In this document: piece by piece, positions 37,901-50,700 of the stretch | How positions within the stretch are numbered: the first letter of the stretch is position 1 | Layout: each line of letters opens with the position of its first letter | From: Prosopocoilus inquinatus | Taxonomy: Eukaryota > Arthropoda > Insecta > Coleoptera > Lucanidae | Length of the DNA: 64,000 nt | Direction: 5' to 3' | Assembly (NCBI GenBank): GCA_036172665.1 | Contig: CM069873.1 | Span: 37,686,001 to 37,750,000 of the forward strand | Translations under genes and position numbers: made by a program | The notes under the pieces: generated by a model | The model's database searches: none | The model's input: the letters and a program-made list of their open reading frames with translations, nothing else | Told to the model about the DNA's origin: nothing

Positions 37901-40900
37901 GTGATGTATCTAATCGATCCTTACTCATCTATCATGTTATTTGACGTTTCGATGGACTCCAGTAACTCTAATGTGAGATACGAAATTTTCGGACGCAGCA
38001 GAAGCTGGAAATAGTTTTAAACGAAACAACACGCATTAGCGTTGTTCCTGTGATGTATCTAATCGATCCTTACTCATCTATCATGTTATTTGACGTTTCG
38101 ATGGACTCTAGTAACTCTGATGTGAGATACGAAGTTTTTGGACGCAGCAGGAGCTGGAAATAGTTTTAAACGAAACAACACGTATTAGCGTTGTTCCTGT
38201 GATGTATCTAATCGATCCTTACTCATCTATCATGTTATTTGACGTTTGGATGGACTCCAGTAACTCTGATGTGAGATACAAAGTTCTCGGACGCAGCAGA
38301 AGCTGGAAATAGTTTTGAACGAAACAACACGTACTAGCGTTGTTCCTGTGATGTATCTAATCGATCCTTACTTATCTATCATGTTATTTGACGTTTGGAT
38401 GGACTCCAGTAACTCTGATGTGAGATACAAAATTTTCGGACGCAGCAGAAGCTGGAAATAGTTTTAAACGAAACAACACACATTAGCGTTGTTTCTGTGC
38501 TGTATCTAATTGATCCTTACTTATCTATCTTCTTATTTGACGTTTCGATGGACTCCAGTAACTCTGACGTGAGATACAAAGTTTTCGGACGCAGCAGAAG
38601 CTGGAAATAGTTTTGAACGAAACAACACGCATTAGCGTTGTTCCTGTGATGTATCTAATGGATCCTTACTCATCTATCATGTTATTTGACGTTTCGATGG
38701 ACTCTAGTAACTCTGATGTGAGATACGAAGTTTTTGGACGCAGCAGGAACTGGAAATAGTTTTAAACGAAACAACACGTATTAGCGTTGTTCCTGTGATG
38801 TATCTAATCGATCCTTACTCATCTATCATGTTATTTGACGTTTGGATGGACTCCAGTAACTCTGATGTGAGATACAATGTTCTCGGACGCAGCAGAAGCT
38901 GGAAATAGTTTTAAACGAAACAACACGCATTACCGTTGTTCCTGTGATGTATCTAATCGATCCTTACTCATCTATCATGTTATTTGGCGTCACGATGGAC
39001 TCCAGTAACTCTGATGTGAGATACAAAGTTTTCGGACGCAGCAGAAGCTGGAAATAGTTTTAATCGAAACAACACGCATTAGCGTTGTTCCTGTGATGTA
39101 TCTAATCGATCCTTACTCATCTATCATGTTATTTGGCGTTTCGATGGACTCCAGTAACTCTGATGTGAGATACAAAGTTTTCGGACGCAGCAGAAGCTGG
39201 AAATAGTTTTGAACAAAACAACACGTATTAGCGTTGTACCTGTGATGTATCTAATCGATCCTTACTTAGCTACTATGTTATTTGACGTTTCGATGGACTC
39301 CAATAACTCTGATGTGAGATACAAAGTTTTCGGACGCAGCAGAAGCTGGAAATAGTTTTAAACGAAACAACACGCATTAGCGTTGTTCCTGTGATGTATC
39401 TAATCGATCCTTACTCATCTATCATTATATTTGACGTTTGGATGGACTACAGTAACTCTGATGTGAGATACAAAGTTTACGGACGCAGCAGAAGCTGGAA
39501 ATAGTTTAAATCGAAACAACACGCATTAGCGTTGTTCCTGTGATGTATCTAATCGATCCTTACTCATCTATCATGTTATTTGGCGTTTCGATGGACTCCA
39601 GAAACTTTGATGTGAGATACGAAGTTCTCGGACGCAGCTGAAGCTGGAAATAGTTTTAAATGAAACAACACGTACTAGCGTTGTTCCTGTGATATATCTA
39701 ATCGATCCTTACTCATCTATCATGTTATTTGACGTTTGGATGGACTCCAGTAACTCTGATGTGAGGTACAAAGTTTTCGGACGCAGCAGAAGCTGGAAAT
39801 AGTTTTAAATGAAACAACACCCATTAGCGTTGTTCCTGTGATGTATCTAATGGATCCTTACTCATCTATCATGTTATTTGACGTTTCGATGGACTCTAGT
39901 AACTCTGATGTGAGATACGAAGTTTTTGGACGCAGCAGGAGCTGGAAATAGTTTTAAACGAAACAACACGTATTAGCGTTGTTCCTGTGATGTATCTAAT
40001 CGATCCTTACTCATCTATCATGTTATTTGACGTTTGGATGGACTCCAGTAACTCTGATGTGAGATACAATGTTCTCGGACGCAGCAGAAGCTGGAAATAG
40101 TTTTGAACGAAACAACACGTATTAGCGTTGTTCCTGTGATGTATCTAATCGATCCTTACTCATCTATCATGTTATTTGACGTTTGGATGGACTCCAGTAA
40201 CTCTGATGTGAGATACAAAGTATTCGGACGCAGCAGAAGCTGGAAATAGTTTTAAACGAAACAACACGCATTAGCGTTGTTCCTGTGATGTATCTAATCG
40301 ATCCTTACTCATCTATCATGTTATTTGGCGTTTCGATGGACTCCAGTAACTCTGATGTGAGATACAAAGTTTTCGGACGCAGCAGAAGCTGGAAATAGTT
40401 TTGAACGAAACAACACGTATTAGCGTTGTTCCTGTGATGTATCTAATCGATCCTTACTTAGCTACTATGTTATTTGACGTTTCGATGGACTCCAATAACT
40501 CTGATGTGAGATACAAAGTTTTCGGACGCAGCAGAAGCTGGAAATACTTTTAAACGAAACAACACGCATTAGCGTTGTTCCTGTGATGTATCTAATCGAT
40601 CCTTACTCATCTATCATTATATTTGACGTTTGGATGGACTACAGTAACTCTGATGTGAGATACAAAGTTTACGGACGCAGCAGAAGCTGGAAATAGTTTT
40701 AATCGAAACAACACTCATTAGCGTTGTTCCTGTGATGTATCTAATCGATCCTTACTCATCTATCATGTTACTTGGCGTCTCGATAGACTCCAGTAACTCT
40801 GATGTGAGATACAAAGTTTTCGGACGCAGCAGAAGCTGGAAATAGTTTTAAACGAAACAACACGCATTAGCGTTGTTCCTGTGATGTATCTAATGGATCC

Positions 40901-42544
40901 TTACTCATCTATCATGTTATTTGGCGTTTCGATGGACTCCAGAAACTTTGATGTGAGATACGAAGTTCTCGGACGCAGCTGAAGCTGGAAATAGTTTTAA
41001 ATGAAACAACACGTACTAGCGTTGTTCCTGTGATATATCTAATCGATCCTTACTCATCTATCATGTTATTTGACGTTTGGATGGACTCCAGTAACTCTGA
41101 TGTGAGGTACAAAGTTTTCGGACGCAGCAGAAGCTGGAAATAGTTTTAAATGAAACTACACGCATTAGCGTTGTTCCTGTGATGTATCTAATCGATCCTT
41201 ACTCATCTATCATGTTATTTGGCGTTTCGATGGACTCCAGAAACTTTGATGTGAGATACGAAGTTTTCGGACGCAGCAGAAGCTGGAAATAGTTTTAAAT
41301 GAAACAACACGCATTAGCGTTGTTCCTGTGATGTATCTAATGGATCCTTACTCATCTATCATGTTATTTGACGTTTCGATGGACTCTAGTAACTCTGATG
41401 TGAGATACGAAGTTTTTGGACGCAGCTGAAGCTGGAAATAGTTTTAAACGAAAGAACACGCATTAGCGTTGTTCCTGTGATGTATCTAATGGATCCTTAC
41501 TCATCTATCATGTTATTTGGCGTTTCGATGGACTCCAGAAACTTTGATGTGAGATACGAAGTTCTCGGACGCAGCTGAAGCTGGAAATAGTTTTAAATGA
41601 AACAACACGTACTAGCGTTGTTCCTGTGATATATCTAATCGATCCTTACTCATCTATCATGTTATTTGACGTTTGGATGGACTCCAGTAACTCTGATGTG
41701 AGGTACAAAGTTTTCGGACGCAGCAGAAGCTGGAAATAGTTTTAAATGAAACAACACGTACTAGCGTTGTTCCTGTGATATATCTAATCGATCCTTACTC
41801 ATCTATCATGTTATTTGACGTTTGGATGGACTCCAGTAACTCTGATGTGAGGTACAAAGTTTTCGGACGCAGCAGAAGCTGGAAATAGTTTTAAATGAAA
41901 CAACACGCATTAGCGTTGTTCCTGTGATGTATCTAATGGATCCTTACTCATCTATCATGTTATTTGACGTTTCGATGGACTCTAGTAACTCTGATGTGAG
42001 ATACGAAGTTTTTGGACGCAGCAGGAACTGGAAATAGTTTTAAACGAAACAACACGTATTAGCGTTGTTCCTGTGATGTATCTAATCGATCCTTACTCAT
42101 CTATCATGTTATTTGACGTTTGGATGGACTCCAGTAACTCTGATGTGAGATACAATGTTCTCGGACGCAGCAGAAGCTGGAAATAGTTTTAAACGAAACA
42201 ACACGCATTACCGTTGTTCCTGTGATGTATCTAATCGATCCTTACTCATCTATCATGTTATTTGGCGTCTCGATGGACTCCAGTAACTCTGATGTGAGAT
42301 ACAAAGTTTTCGGACGCAGCAGAAGCTGGAAATAGTTTTAATCGAAACAACACGCATTAGCGTTGTTCCTGTGATGTATCTAATCGATCCTTACTCATCT
42401 ATCATGTTATTTGGCGTTTCGATGGACTCCAGTAACTCTGATGTGAGATACAAAGTTTTCGGACGCAGCAGAAGCTGGAAATAGTTTTGAACAAAACAAC
42501 ACGTATTAGCGTTGTTCCTGTGATGTATCTAATCGATCCTTACT
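28951..42544 (+). repeat. 91-monomer higher-order unit, copy 2 (92 monomers here)
   Basis: This is the second copy of 15394-28836. It lacks the 2-bp deletion, carries a 90-bp foreign patch at 30202-30291, and has one extra class C monomer near 41719-41867, after which the offset to copy 1 is 13708 bp (92 x 149). Single differences seen include CTCTAGTAAC in the class C monomer near 35725 (copy 1 CTCCAGTAAC), and ACTCATTAG near 40713 (copy 1 ACGCATTAG). The ACTCATTAG change is itself carried into the next duplication near 44886, dating it between the two events. Confidence 0.88.
30202..30291 (+). repeat. Conversion-like patch inside 91-monomer copy 2
   Basis: At the position matching 16645-16734, the flanks agree with copy 1 on both sides. 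The patch reads GACGTTTGG, GATGTGAGATACAATGTTCTCGGACG and CATTACC, where copy 1 has GACGTTTCG, AATGTGAGATACGAAATTTTCGGGCG and CATTAGC. The patch has the same state at each diagnostic site as the unit junction at 28861-28950. No change in length occurs. A short conversion or double exchange from a D-F neighbour explains it best. Confidence 0.7.
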
Positions 42545-42910
42545 TAGCTACTATGTTATTTGACGTTTCGATGGACTCCAATAACTCTGATGTGAGATAC
42601 AAAGTTTTCGGACGCAGCAGAAGCTGGAAATAGTTTTGAACAAAACAACACGTATTAGCGTTGTTCCTGTGATGTATCTAATCGATCCTTACTTAGCTAC
42701 TATGTTATTTGACGTTTCGATGGACTCCAATAACTCTGATGTGAGATACGAAGTTTTTGGACGCAGCTGAAGCTGGAAATAGTTTTAAACGAAACAACAC
42801 GCATTAGCGTTGTTCCTGTGATGTATCTAATGGATCCTTACTCATCTATCATGTTATTTGGCGTTTCGATGGACTCCAGAAACTTTGATGTGAGATACGA
42901 AGTTCTCGGA
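41570..42910 (+). repeat. 9-monomer unit, copy 1 (1341 bp), order C-C-B-D-F-G-L-L-A
   Basis: It begins with a direct pair of near-identical class C monomers (41570 and 41719). B, D, F and G-like monomers follow, then two monomers with GAACAAAAC and CTTAGCTACTATG (42464 and 42613), and finally a class A monomer with G at base 71 (42762). The second of the L-like pair switches to ATACGAAGTTTTTGG, so it is a hybrid. The next C-C pair starts at 42911, and TACTAG at 41759 pairs with 43100. A further copy of this set lies at 45742-47082. Confidence 0.8.
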
Positions 42911-43605
42911 CGCAGCTGAAGCTGGAAATAGTTTTAAATGAAACAACACGTACTAGCGTTGTTCCTGTGATATATCTAATCGATCCTTACTCATCTATCA
43001 TGTTATTTGACGTTTGGATGGACTCCAGTAACTCTGATGTGAGGTACAAAGTTTTCGGACGCAGCAGAAGCTGGAAATAGTTTTAAATGAAACAACACGT
43101 ACTAGCGTTGTTCCTGTGATATATCTAATCGATCCTTACTCATCTATCATGTTATTTGACGTTTGGATGGACTCCAGTAACTCTGATGTGAGGTACAAAG
43201 TTTTCGGACGCAGCAGAAGCTGGAAATAGTTTTAAATGAAACAACACGCATTAGCGTTGTTCCTGTGATGTATCTAATGGATCCTTACTCATCTATCATG
43301 TTATTTGACGTTTCGATGGACTCTAGTAACTCTGATGTGAGATACGAAGTTTTTGGACGCAGCAGGAACTGGAAATAGTTTTAAACGAAACAACACGTAT
43401 TAGCGTTGTTCCTGTGATGTATCTAATCGATCCTTACTCATCTATCATGTTATTTGACGTTTGGATGGACTCCAGTAACTCTGATGTGAGATACAATGTT
43501 CTCGGACGCAGCAGAAGCTGGAAATAGTTTTAAACGAAACAACACGCATTACCGTTGTTCCTGTGATGTATCTAATCGATCCTTACTCATCTATCATGTT
43601 ATTTG
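42911..43605 (+). repeat. 9-monomer unit, copy 2, truncated after C-C-B-D
   Basis: This repeats C, C, B and D, then starts an F monomer (CATTACC at about 43553). That monomer switches to GACGTTTGG at 43606 and continues as the second 35-monomer copy. The monomer at 43507-43655 is thus an F/E-like hybrid. In the homologous place at 47679-47827 the F monomer is intact (GGCGTCTCG), which puts the break between about 43587 and 43606. Confidence 0.75.
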
Positions 43606-46600
43606 ACGTTTGGATGGACTCCAGTAACTCTGATGTGAGATACAAAATTTTCGGACGCAGCAGAAGCTGGAAATAGTTTTAAACGAAACAACACACATTA
43701 GCGTTGTTTCTGTGCTGTATCTAATTGATCCTTACTTATCTATCTTCTTATTTGACGTTTCGATGGACTCCAGTAACTCTGACGTGAGATACAAAGTTTT
43801 CGGACGCAGCAGAAGCTGGAAATAGTTTTGAACGAAACAACACGCATTAGCGTTGTTCCTGTGATGTATCTAATGGATCCTTACTCATCTATCATGTTAT
43901 TTGACGTTTCGATGGACTCTAGTAACTCTGATGTGAGATACGAAGTTTTTGGACGCAGCAGGAACTGGAAATAGTTTTAAACGAAACAACACGTATTAGC
44001 GTTGTTCCTGTGATGTATCTAATCGATCCTTACTCATCTATCATGTTATTTGACGTTTGGATGGACTCCAGTAACTCTGATGTGAGATACAATGTTCTCG
44101 GACGCAGCAGAAGCTGGAAATAGTTTTAAACGAAACAACACGCATTACCGTTGTTCCTGTGATGTATCTAATCGATCCTTACTCATCTATCATGTTATTT
44201 GGCGTCACGATGGACTCCAGTAACTCTGATGTGAGATACAAAGTTTTCGGACGCAGCAGAAGCTGGAAATAGTTTTAATCGAAACAACACGCATTAGCGT
44301 TGTTCCTGTGATGTATCTAATCGATCCTTACTCATCTATCATGTTATTTGGCGTTTCGATGGACTCCAGTAACTCTGATGTGAGATACAAAGTTTTCGGA
44401 CGCAGCAGAAGCTGGAAATAGTTTTGAACAAAACAACACGTATTAGCGTTGTACCTGTGATGTATCTAATCGATCCTTACTTAGCTACTATGTTATTTGA
44501 CGTTTCGATGGACTCCAGTAACTCTGATGTGAGATACAAAGTTTTCGGACGCAGCAGAAGCTGGAAATAGTTTTGAACGAAACAACACGTATTAGCGTTG
44601 TTCCTGTGATGTATCTAATCGATCCTTACTTAGCTACTATGTTATTTGACGTTTCGATGGACTCCAATAACTCTGATGTGAGATACAAAGTTTTCGGACG
44701 CAGCAGAAGCTGGAAATACTTTTAAACGAAACAACACGCATTAGCGTTGTTCCTGTGATGTATCTAATCGATCCTTACTCATCTATCATTATATTTGACG
44801 TTTGGATGGACTACAGTAACTCTGATGTGAGATACAAAGTTTACGGACGCAGCAGAAGCTGGAAATAGTTTTAATCGAAACAACACTCATTAGCGTTGTT
44901 CCTGTGATGTATCTAATCGATCCTTACTCATCTATCATGTTACTTGGCGTCTCGATAGACTCCAGTAACTCTGATGTGAGATACAAAGTTTTCGGACGCA
45001 GCAGAAGCTGGAAATAGTTTTAAACGAAACAACACGCATTAGCGTTGTTCCTGTGATGTATCTAATGGATCCTTACTCATCTATCATGTTATTTGGCGTT
45101 TCGATGGACTCCAGAAACTTTGATGTGAGATACGAAGTTCTCGGACGCAGCTGAAGCTGGAAATAGTTTTAAATGAAACAACACGTACTAGCGTTGTTCC
45201 TGTGATATATCTAATCGATCCTTACTCATCTATCATGTTATTTGACGTTTGGATGGACTCCAGTAACTCTGATGTGAGGTACAAAGTTTTCGGACGCAGC
45301 AGAAGCTGGAAATAGTTTTAAATGAAACTACACGCATTAGCGTTGTTCCTGTGATGTATCTAATCGATCCTTACTCATCTATCATGTTATTTGGCGTTTC
45401 GATGGACTCCAGAAACTTTGATGTGAGATACGAAGTTTTCGGACGCAGCAGAAGCTGGAAATAGTTTTAAATGAAACAACACGCATTAGCGTTGTTCCTG
45501 TGATGTATCTAATGGATCCTTACTCATCTATCATGTTATTTGACGTTTCGATGGACTCTAGTAACTCTGATGTGAGATACGAAGTTTTTGGACGCAGCTG
45601 AAGCTGGAAATAGTTTTAAACGAAAGAACACGCATTAGCGTTGTTCCTGTGATGTATCTAATGGATCCTTACTCATCTATCATGTTATTTGGCGTTTCGA
45701 TGGACTCCAGAAACTTTGATGTGAGATACGAAGTTCTCGGACGCAGCTGAAGCTGGAAATAGTTTTAAATGAAACAACACGTACTAGCGTTGTTCCTGTG
45801 ATATATCTAATCGATCCTTACTCATCTATCATGTTATTTGACGTTTGGATGGACTCCAGTAACTCTGATGTGAGGTACAAAGTTTTCGGACGCAGCAGAA
45901 GCTGGAAATAGTTTTAAATGAAACAACACGTACTAGCGTTGTTCCTGTGATATATCTAATCGATCCTTACTCATCTATCATGTTATTTGACGTTTGGATG
46001 GACTCCAGTAACTCTGATGTGAGGTACAAAGTTTTCGGACGCAGCAGAAGCTGGAAATAGTTTTAAATGAAACAACACGCATTAGCGTTGTTCCTGTGAT
46101 GTATCTAATGGATCCTTACTCATCTATCATGTTATTTGACGTTTCGATGGACTCTAGTAACTCTGATGTGAGATACGAAGTTTTTGGACGCAGCAGGAAC
46201 TGGAAATAGTTTTAAACGAAACAACACGTATTAGCGTTGTTCCTGTGATGTATCTAATCGATCCTTACTCATCTATCATGTTATTTGACGTTTGGATGGA
46301 CTCCAGTAACTCTGATGTGAGATACAATGTTCTCGGACGCAGCAGAAGCTGGAAATAGTTTTAAACGAAACAACACGCATTACCGTTGTTCCTGTGATGT
46401 ATCTAATCGATCCTTACTCATCTATCATGTTATTTGGCGTCTCGATGGACTCCAGTAACTCTGATGTGAGATACAAAGTTTTCGGACGCAGCAGAAGCTG
46501 GAAATAGTTTTAATCGAAACAACACGCATTAGCGTTGTTCCTGTGATGTATCTAATCGATCCTTACTCATCTATCATGTTATTTGGCGTTTCGATGGACT

Positions 46601-47777
46601 CCAGTAACTCTGATGTGAGATACAAAGTTTTCGGACGCAGCAGAAGCTGGAAATAGTTTTGAACAAAACAACACGTATTAGCGTTGTTCCTGTGATGTAT
46701 CTAATCGATCCTTACTTAGCTACTATGTTATTTGACGTTTCGATGGACTCCAATAACTCTGATGTGAGATACAAAGTTTTCGGACGCAGCAGAAGCTGGA
46801 AATAGTTTTGAACAAAACAACACGTATTAGCGTTGTTCCTGTGATGTATCTAATCGATCCTTACTTAGCTACTATGTTATTTGACGTTTCGATGGACTCC
46901 AATAACTCTGATGTGAGATACGAAGTTTTTGGACGCAGCTGAAGCTGGAAATAGTTTTAAACGAAACAACACGCATTAGCGTTGTTCCTGTGATGTATCT
47001 AATGGATCCTTACTCATCTATCATGTTATTTGGCGTTTCGATGGACTCCAGAAACTTTGATGTGAGATACGAAGTTCTCGGACGCAGCTGAAGCTGGAAA
47101 TAGTTTTAAATGAAACAACACGTACTAGCGTTGTTCCTGTGATATATCTAATCGATCCTTACTCATCTATCATGTTATTTGACGTTTGGATGGACTCCAG
47201 TAACTCTGATGTGAGGTACAAAGTTTTCGGACGCAGCAGAAGCTGGAAATAGTTTTAAATGAAACAACACGTACTAGCGTTGTTCCTGTGATATATCTAA
47301 TCGATCCTTACTCATCTATCATGTTATTTGACGTTTGGATGGACTCCAGTAACTCTGATGTGAGGTACAAAGTTTTCGGACGCAGCAGAAGCTGGAAATA
47401 GTTTTAAATGAAACAACACGCATTAGCGTTGTTCCTGTGATGTATCTAATGGATCCTTACTCATCTATCATGTTATTTGACGTTTCGATGGACTCTAGTA
47501 ACTCTGATGTGAGATACGAAGTTTTTGGACGCAGCAGGAACTGGAAATAGTTTTAAACGAAACAACACGTATTAGCGTTGTTCCTGTGATGTATCTAATC
47601 GATCCTTACTCATCTATCATGTTATTTGACGTTTGGATGGACTCCAGTAACTCTGATGTGAGATACAATGTTCTCGGACGCAGCAGAAGCTGGAAATAGT
47701 TTTAAACGAAACAACACGCATTACCGTTGTTCCTGTGATGTATCTAATCGATCCTTACTCATCTATCATGTTATTTG
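43606..47777 (+). repeat. 35-monomer unit, copy 2, with 7 monomers deleted (28 monomers, 4172 bp)
   Basis: 43606-44500 follows 38391-39285 (offset 5215); from about 44518 the sequence follows 40346 onward (offset 4172). The difference, 1043 bp, is exactly seven monomers. Marks kept from copy 1 include ACTCATTAG, CTCGATAGACTCC, AAACTACACG and AAAGAACACG. The right end is GGCGTCTCG at 47777-47785 against GACGTTTGG at 43605-43613, after which the sequence continues as 46437 onward (offset 1341, nine monomers). Confidence 0.78.
44401..44549 (+). repeat. Hybrid monomer at a seven-monomer deletion point
   Basis: Its left part (GAACAAAAC, GTTGTACCTG, TTAGCTACTATG, GACGTTTCG) equals the monomer at 39186. 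From CTCCAGTAACTCTG on it equals the monomer at 40229, where the continuous copy would have CTCCAATAACTC. The switch lies between 44501 and 44518. The length is still 149 bp, so the exchange joined two monomers at the same internal position. Confidence 0.75.
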
Positions 47778-50700
47778 GCGTCTCGATGGACTCCAGTAAC
47801 TCTGATGTGAGATACAAAGTTTTCGGACGCAGCAGAAGCTGGAAATAGTTTTAATCGAAACAACACGCATTAGCGTTGTTCCTGTGATGTATCTAATCGA
47901 TCCTTACTCATCTATCATGTTATTTGGCGTTTCGATGGACTCCAGTAACTCTGATGTGAGATACAAAGTTTTCGGACGCAGCAGAAGCTGGAAATAGTTT
48001 TGAACAAAACAACACGTATTAGCGTTGTTCCTGTGATGTATCTAATCGATCCTTACTTAGCTACTATGTTATTTGACGTTTCGATGGACTCCAATAACTC
48101 TGATGTGAGATACAAAGTTTTCGGACGCAGCAGAAGCTGGAAATAGTTTTAAACGAAACAACACGCATTAGCGTTGTTCCTGTGATGTATCTAATCGATC
48201 CTTACTCATCTATCATGTTATTTGGCGTTTCGATGGACTCCAGAAACTTTGATGTGAGATACGAAGTTCTCGGACGCAGCTGAAGCTGGAAATAGTTTTA
48301 AATGAAACAACACGTACTAGCGTTGTTCCTGTGATATATCTAATCGATCCTTACTCATCTATCATGTTATTTGACGTTTGGATGGACTCCAGTAACTCTG
48401 ATGTGAGGTACAAAGTTTTCGGAGGCAGCAGAAGCTGGAAATAGTTTTAAATGAAACAACACCCATTAGCGTTGTTCCTGTGATGTATCTAATGGATCCT
48501 TACTCATCTATCATGTTATTTGACGTTTCGATGGACTCTAGTAACTCTGATGTGAGATACGAAGTTTTTGGACGCAGCAGGAGCTGGAAATAGTTTTAAA
48601 CGAAACAACACGTATTAGCGTTGTTCCTGTGATGTATCTAATCGATCCTTACTCATCTATCATGTTATTTGACGTTTGGATGGACTCCAGTAACTCTGAT
48701 GTGAGATACAATGTTCTCGGACGCAGCAGAAGCTGGAAATAGTTTTGAACGAAACAACACGTATTAGCGTTGTTCCTGTGATGTATCTAATCGATCCTTA
48801 CTCATCTATCATGTTATTTGACGTTTGGATGGACTCCAGTAACTCTGATGTGAGATACAAAGTATTCGGACGCAGCAGAAGCTGGAAATAGTTTTAAACG
48901 AAACAACACGCATTAGCGTTGTTCCTGTGATGTATCTAATCGATCCTTACTCATCTATCATGTTATTTGGCGTTTCGATGGACTCCAGTAACTCTGATGT
49001 GAGATACAAAGTTTTCGGACGCAGCAGAAGCTGGAAATAGTTTTGAACGAAACAACACGTATTAGCGTTGTTCCTGTGATGTATCTAATCGATCCTTACT
49101 TAGCTACTATGTTATTTGACGTTTCGATGGACTCCAATAACTCTGATGTGAGATACAAAGTTTTCGGACGCAGCAGAAGCTGGAAATACTTTTAAACGAA
49201 ACAACACGCATTAGCGTTGTTCCTGTGATGTATCTAATCGATCCTTACTCATCTATCATTATATTTGACGTTTGGATGGACTACAGTAACTCTGATGTTA
49301 GATACAAAGTTTACGGACGCAGCAGAAGCTGGAAATAGTTTTAATCGAAACAACACGCATTAGCGTTGTTCCTGTGATGTATCTAATCGATCCTTACTCA
49401 TCTATCATGTTACTTGGCGTCTCGATAGACTCCAGTAACTCTGATGTGAGATACAAAGTTTTCGGACGCAGCAGAAGCTGGAAATAGTTTTAAACGAAAC
49501 AACACGCATTAGCGTTGTTCCTGTGATGTATCTAATGGATCCTTACTCATCTATCATGTTATTTGGCGTTTCGATGGACTCCAGAAACTTTGATGTGAGA
49601 TACGAAGTTCTCGGACGCAGCTGAAGCTGGAAATAGTTTTAAATGAAACAACACGTACTAGCGTTGTTCCTGTGATATATCTAATCGATCCTTACTCATC
49701 TATCATGTTATTTGACGTTTGGATGGACTCCAGTAACTCTGATGTGAGGTACAAAGTTTTCGGACGCAGCAGAAGCTGGAAATAGTTTTAAATGAAACTA
49801 CACGCATTAGCGTTGTTCCTGTGATGTATCTAATCGATCCTTACTCATCTATCATGTTATTTGGCGTTTCGATGGACTCCAGAAACTTTGATGTGAGATA
49901 CGAAGTTTTCGGACGCAGCAGAAGCTGGAAATAGTTTTAAATGAAACAACACGCATTAGCGTTGTTCCTGTGATGTATCTAATGGATCCTTACTCATCTA
50001 TCATGTTATTTGACGTTTCGATGGACTCTAGTAACTCTGATGTGAGATACGAAGTTTTTGGACGCAGCTGAAGCTGGAAATAGTTTTAAACGAAACAACA
50101 CGCATTAGCGTTGTTCCTGTGATGTATCTAATGGATCCTTACTCATCTATCATGTTATTTGGCGTTTCGATGGACTCCAGAAACTTTGATGTGAGATACG
50201 AAGTTCTCGGACGCAGCTGAAGCTGGAAATAGTTTTAAATGAAACAACACGTACTAGCGTTGTTCCTGTGATATATCTAATCGATCCTTACTCATCTATC
50301 ATGTTATTTGACGTTTGGATGGACTCCAGTAACTCTGATGTGAGGTACAAAGTTTTCGGACGCAGCAGAAGCTGGAAATAGTTTTAAATGAAACAACACG
50401 TACTAGCGTTGTTCCTGTGATATATCTAATCGATCCTTACTCATCTATCATGTTATTTGACGTTTGGATGGACTCCAGTAACTCTGATGTGAGGTACAAA
50501 GTTTTCGGACGCAGCAGAAGCTGGAAATAGTTTTAAATGAAACAACACGCATTAGCGTTGTTCCTGTGATGTATCTAATGGATCCTTACTCATCTATCAT
50601 GTTATTTGACGTTTCGATGGACTCTAGTAACTCTGATGTGAGATACGAAGTTTTGGGACGCAGCAGGAACTGGAAATAGTTTTAAACGAAACAACACGTA

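Larger units (their letters stand above)
38391..43605 (+). repeat. 35-monomer unit, copy 1 (5215 bp)
   Basis: The start matches 43606 onward at 5215 bp (35 x 149): CATTAGCGTTGTTTCTG at 38481 pairs with 43696, and GCGTTGTACC at 39231 pairs with 44446. The later part matches at only 4172 bp (28 x 149): TTGGCGTCTCGATAG at about 40772 pairs with 44944. The unit overlaps the end of the second 91-monomer copy, so it arose after that duplication from its right end. Confidence 0.8.
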
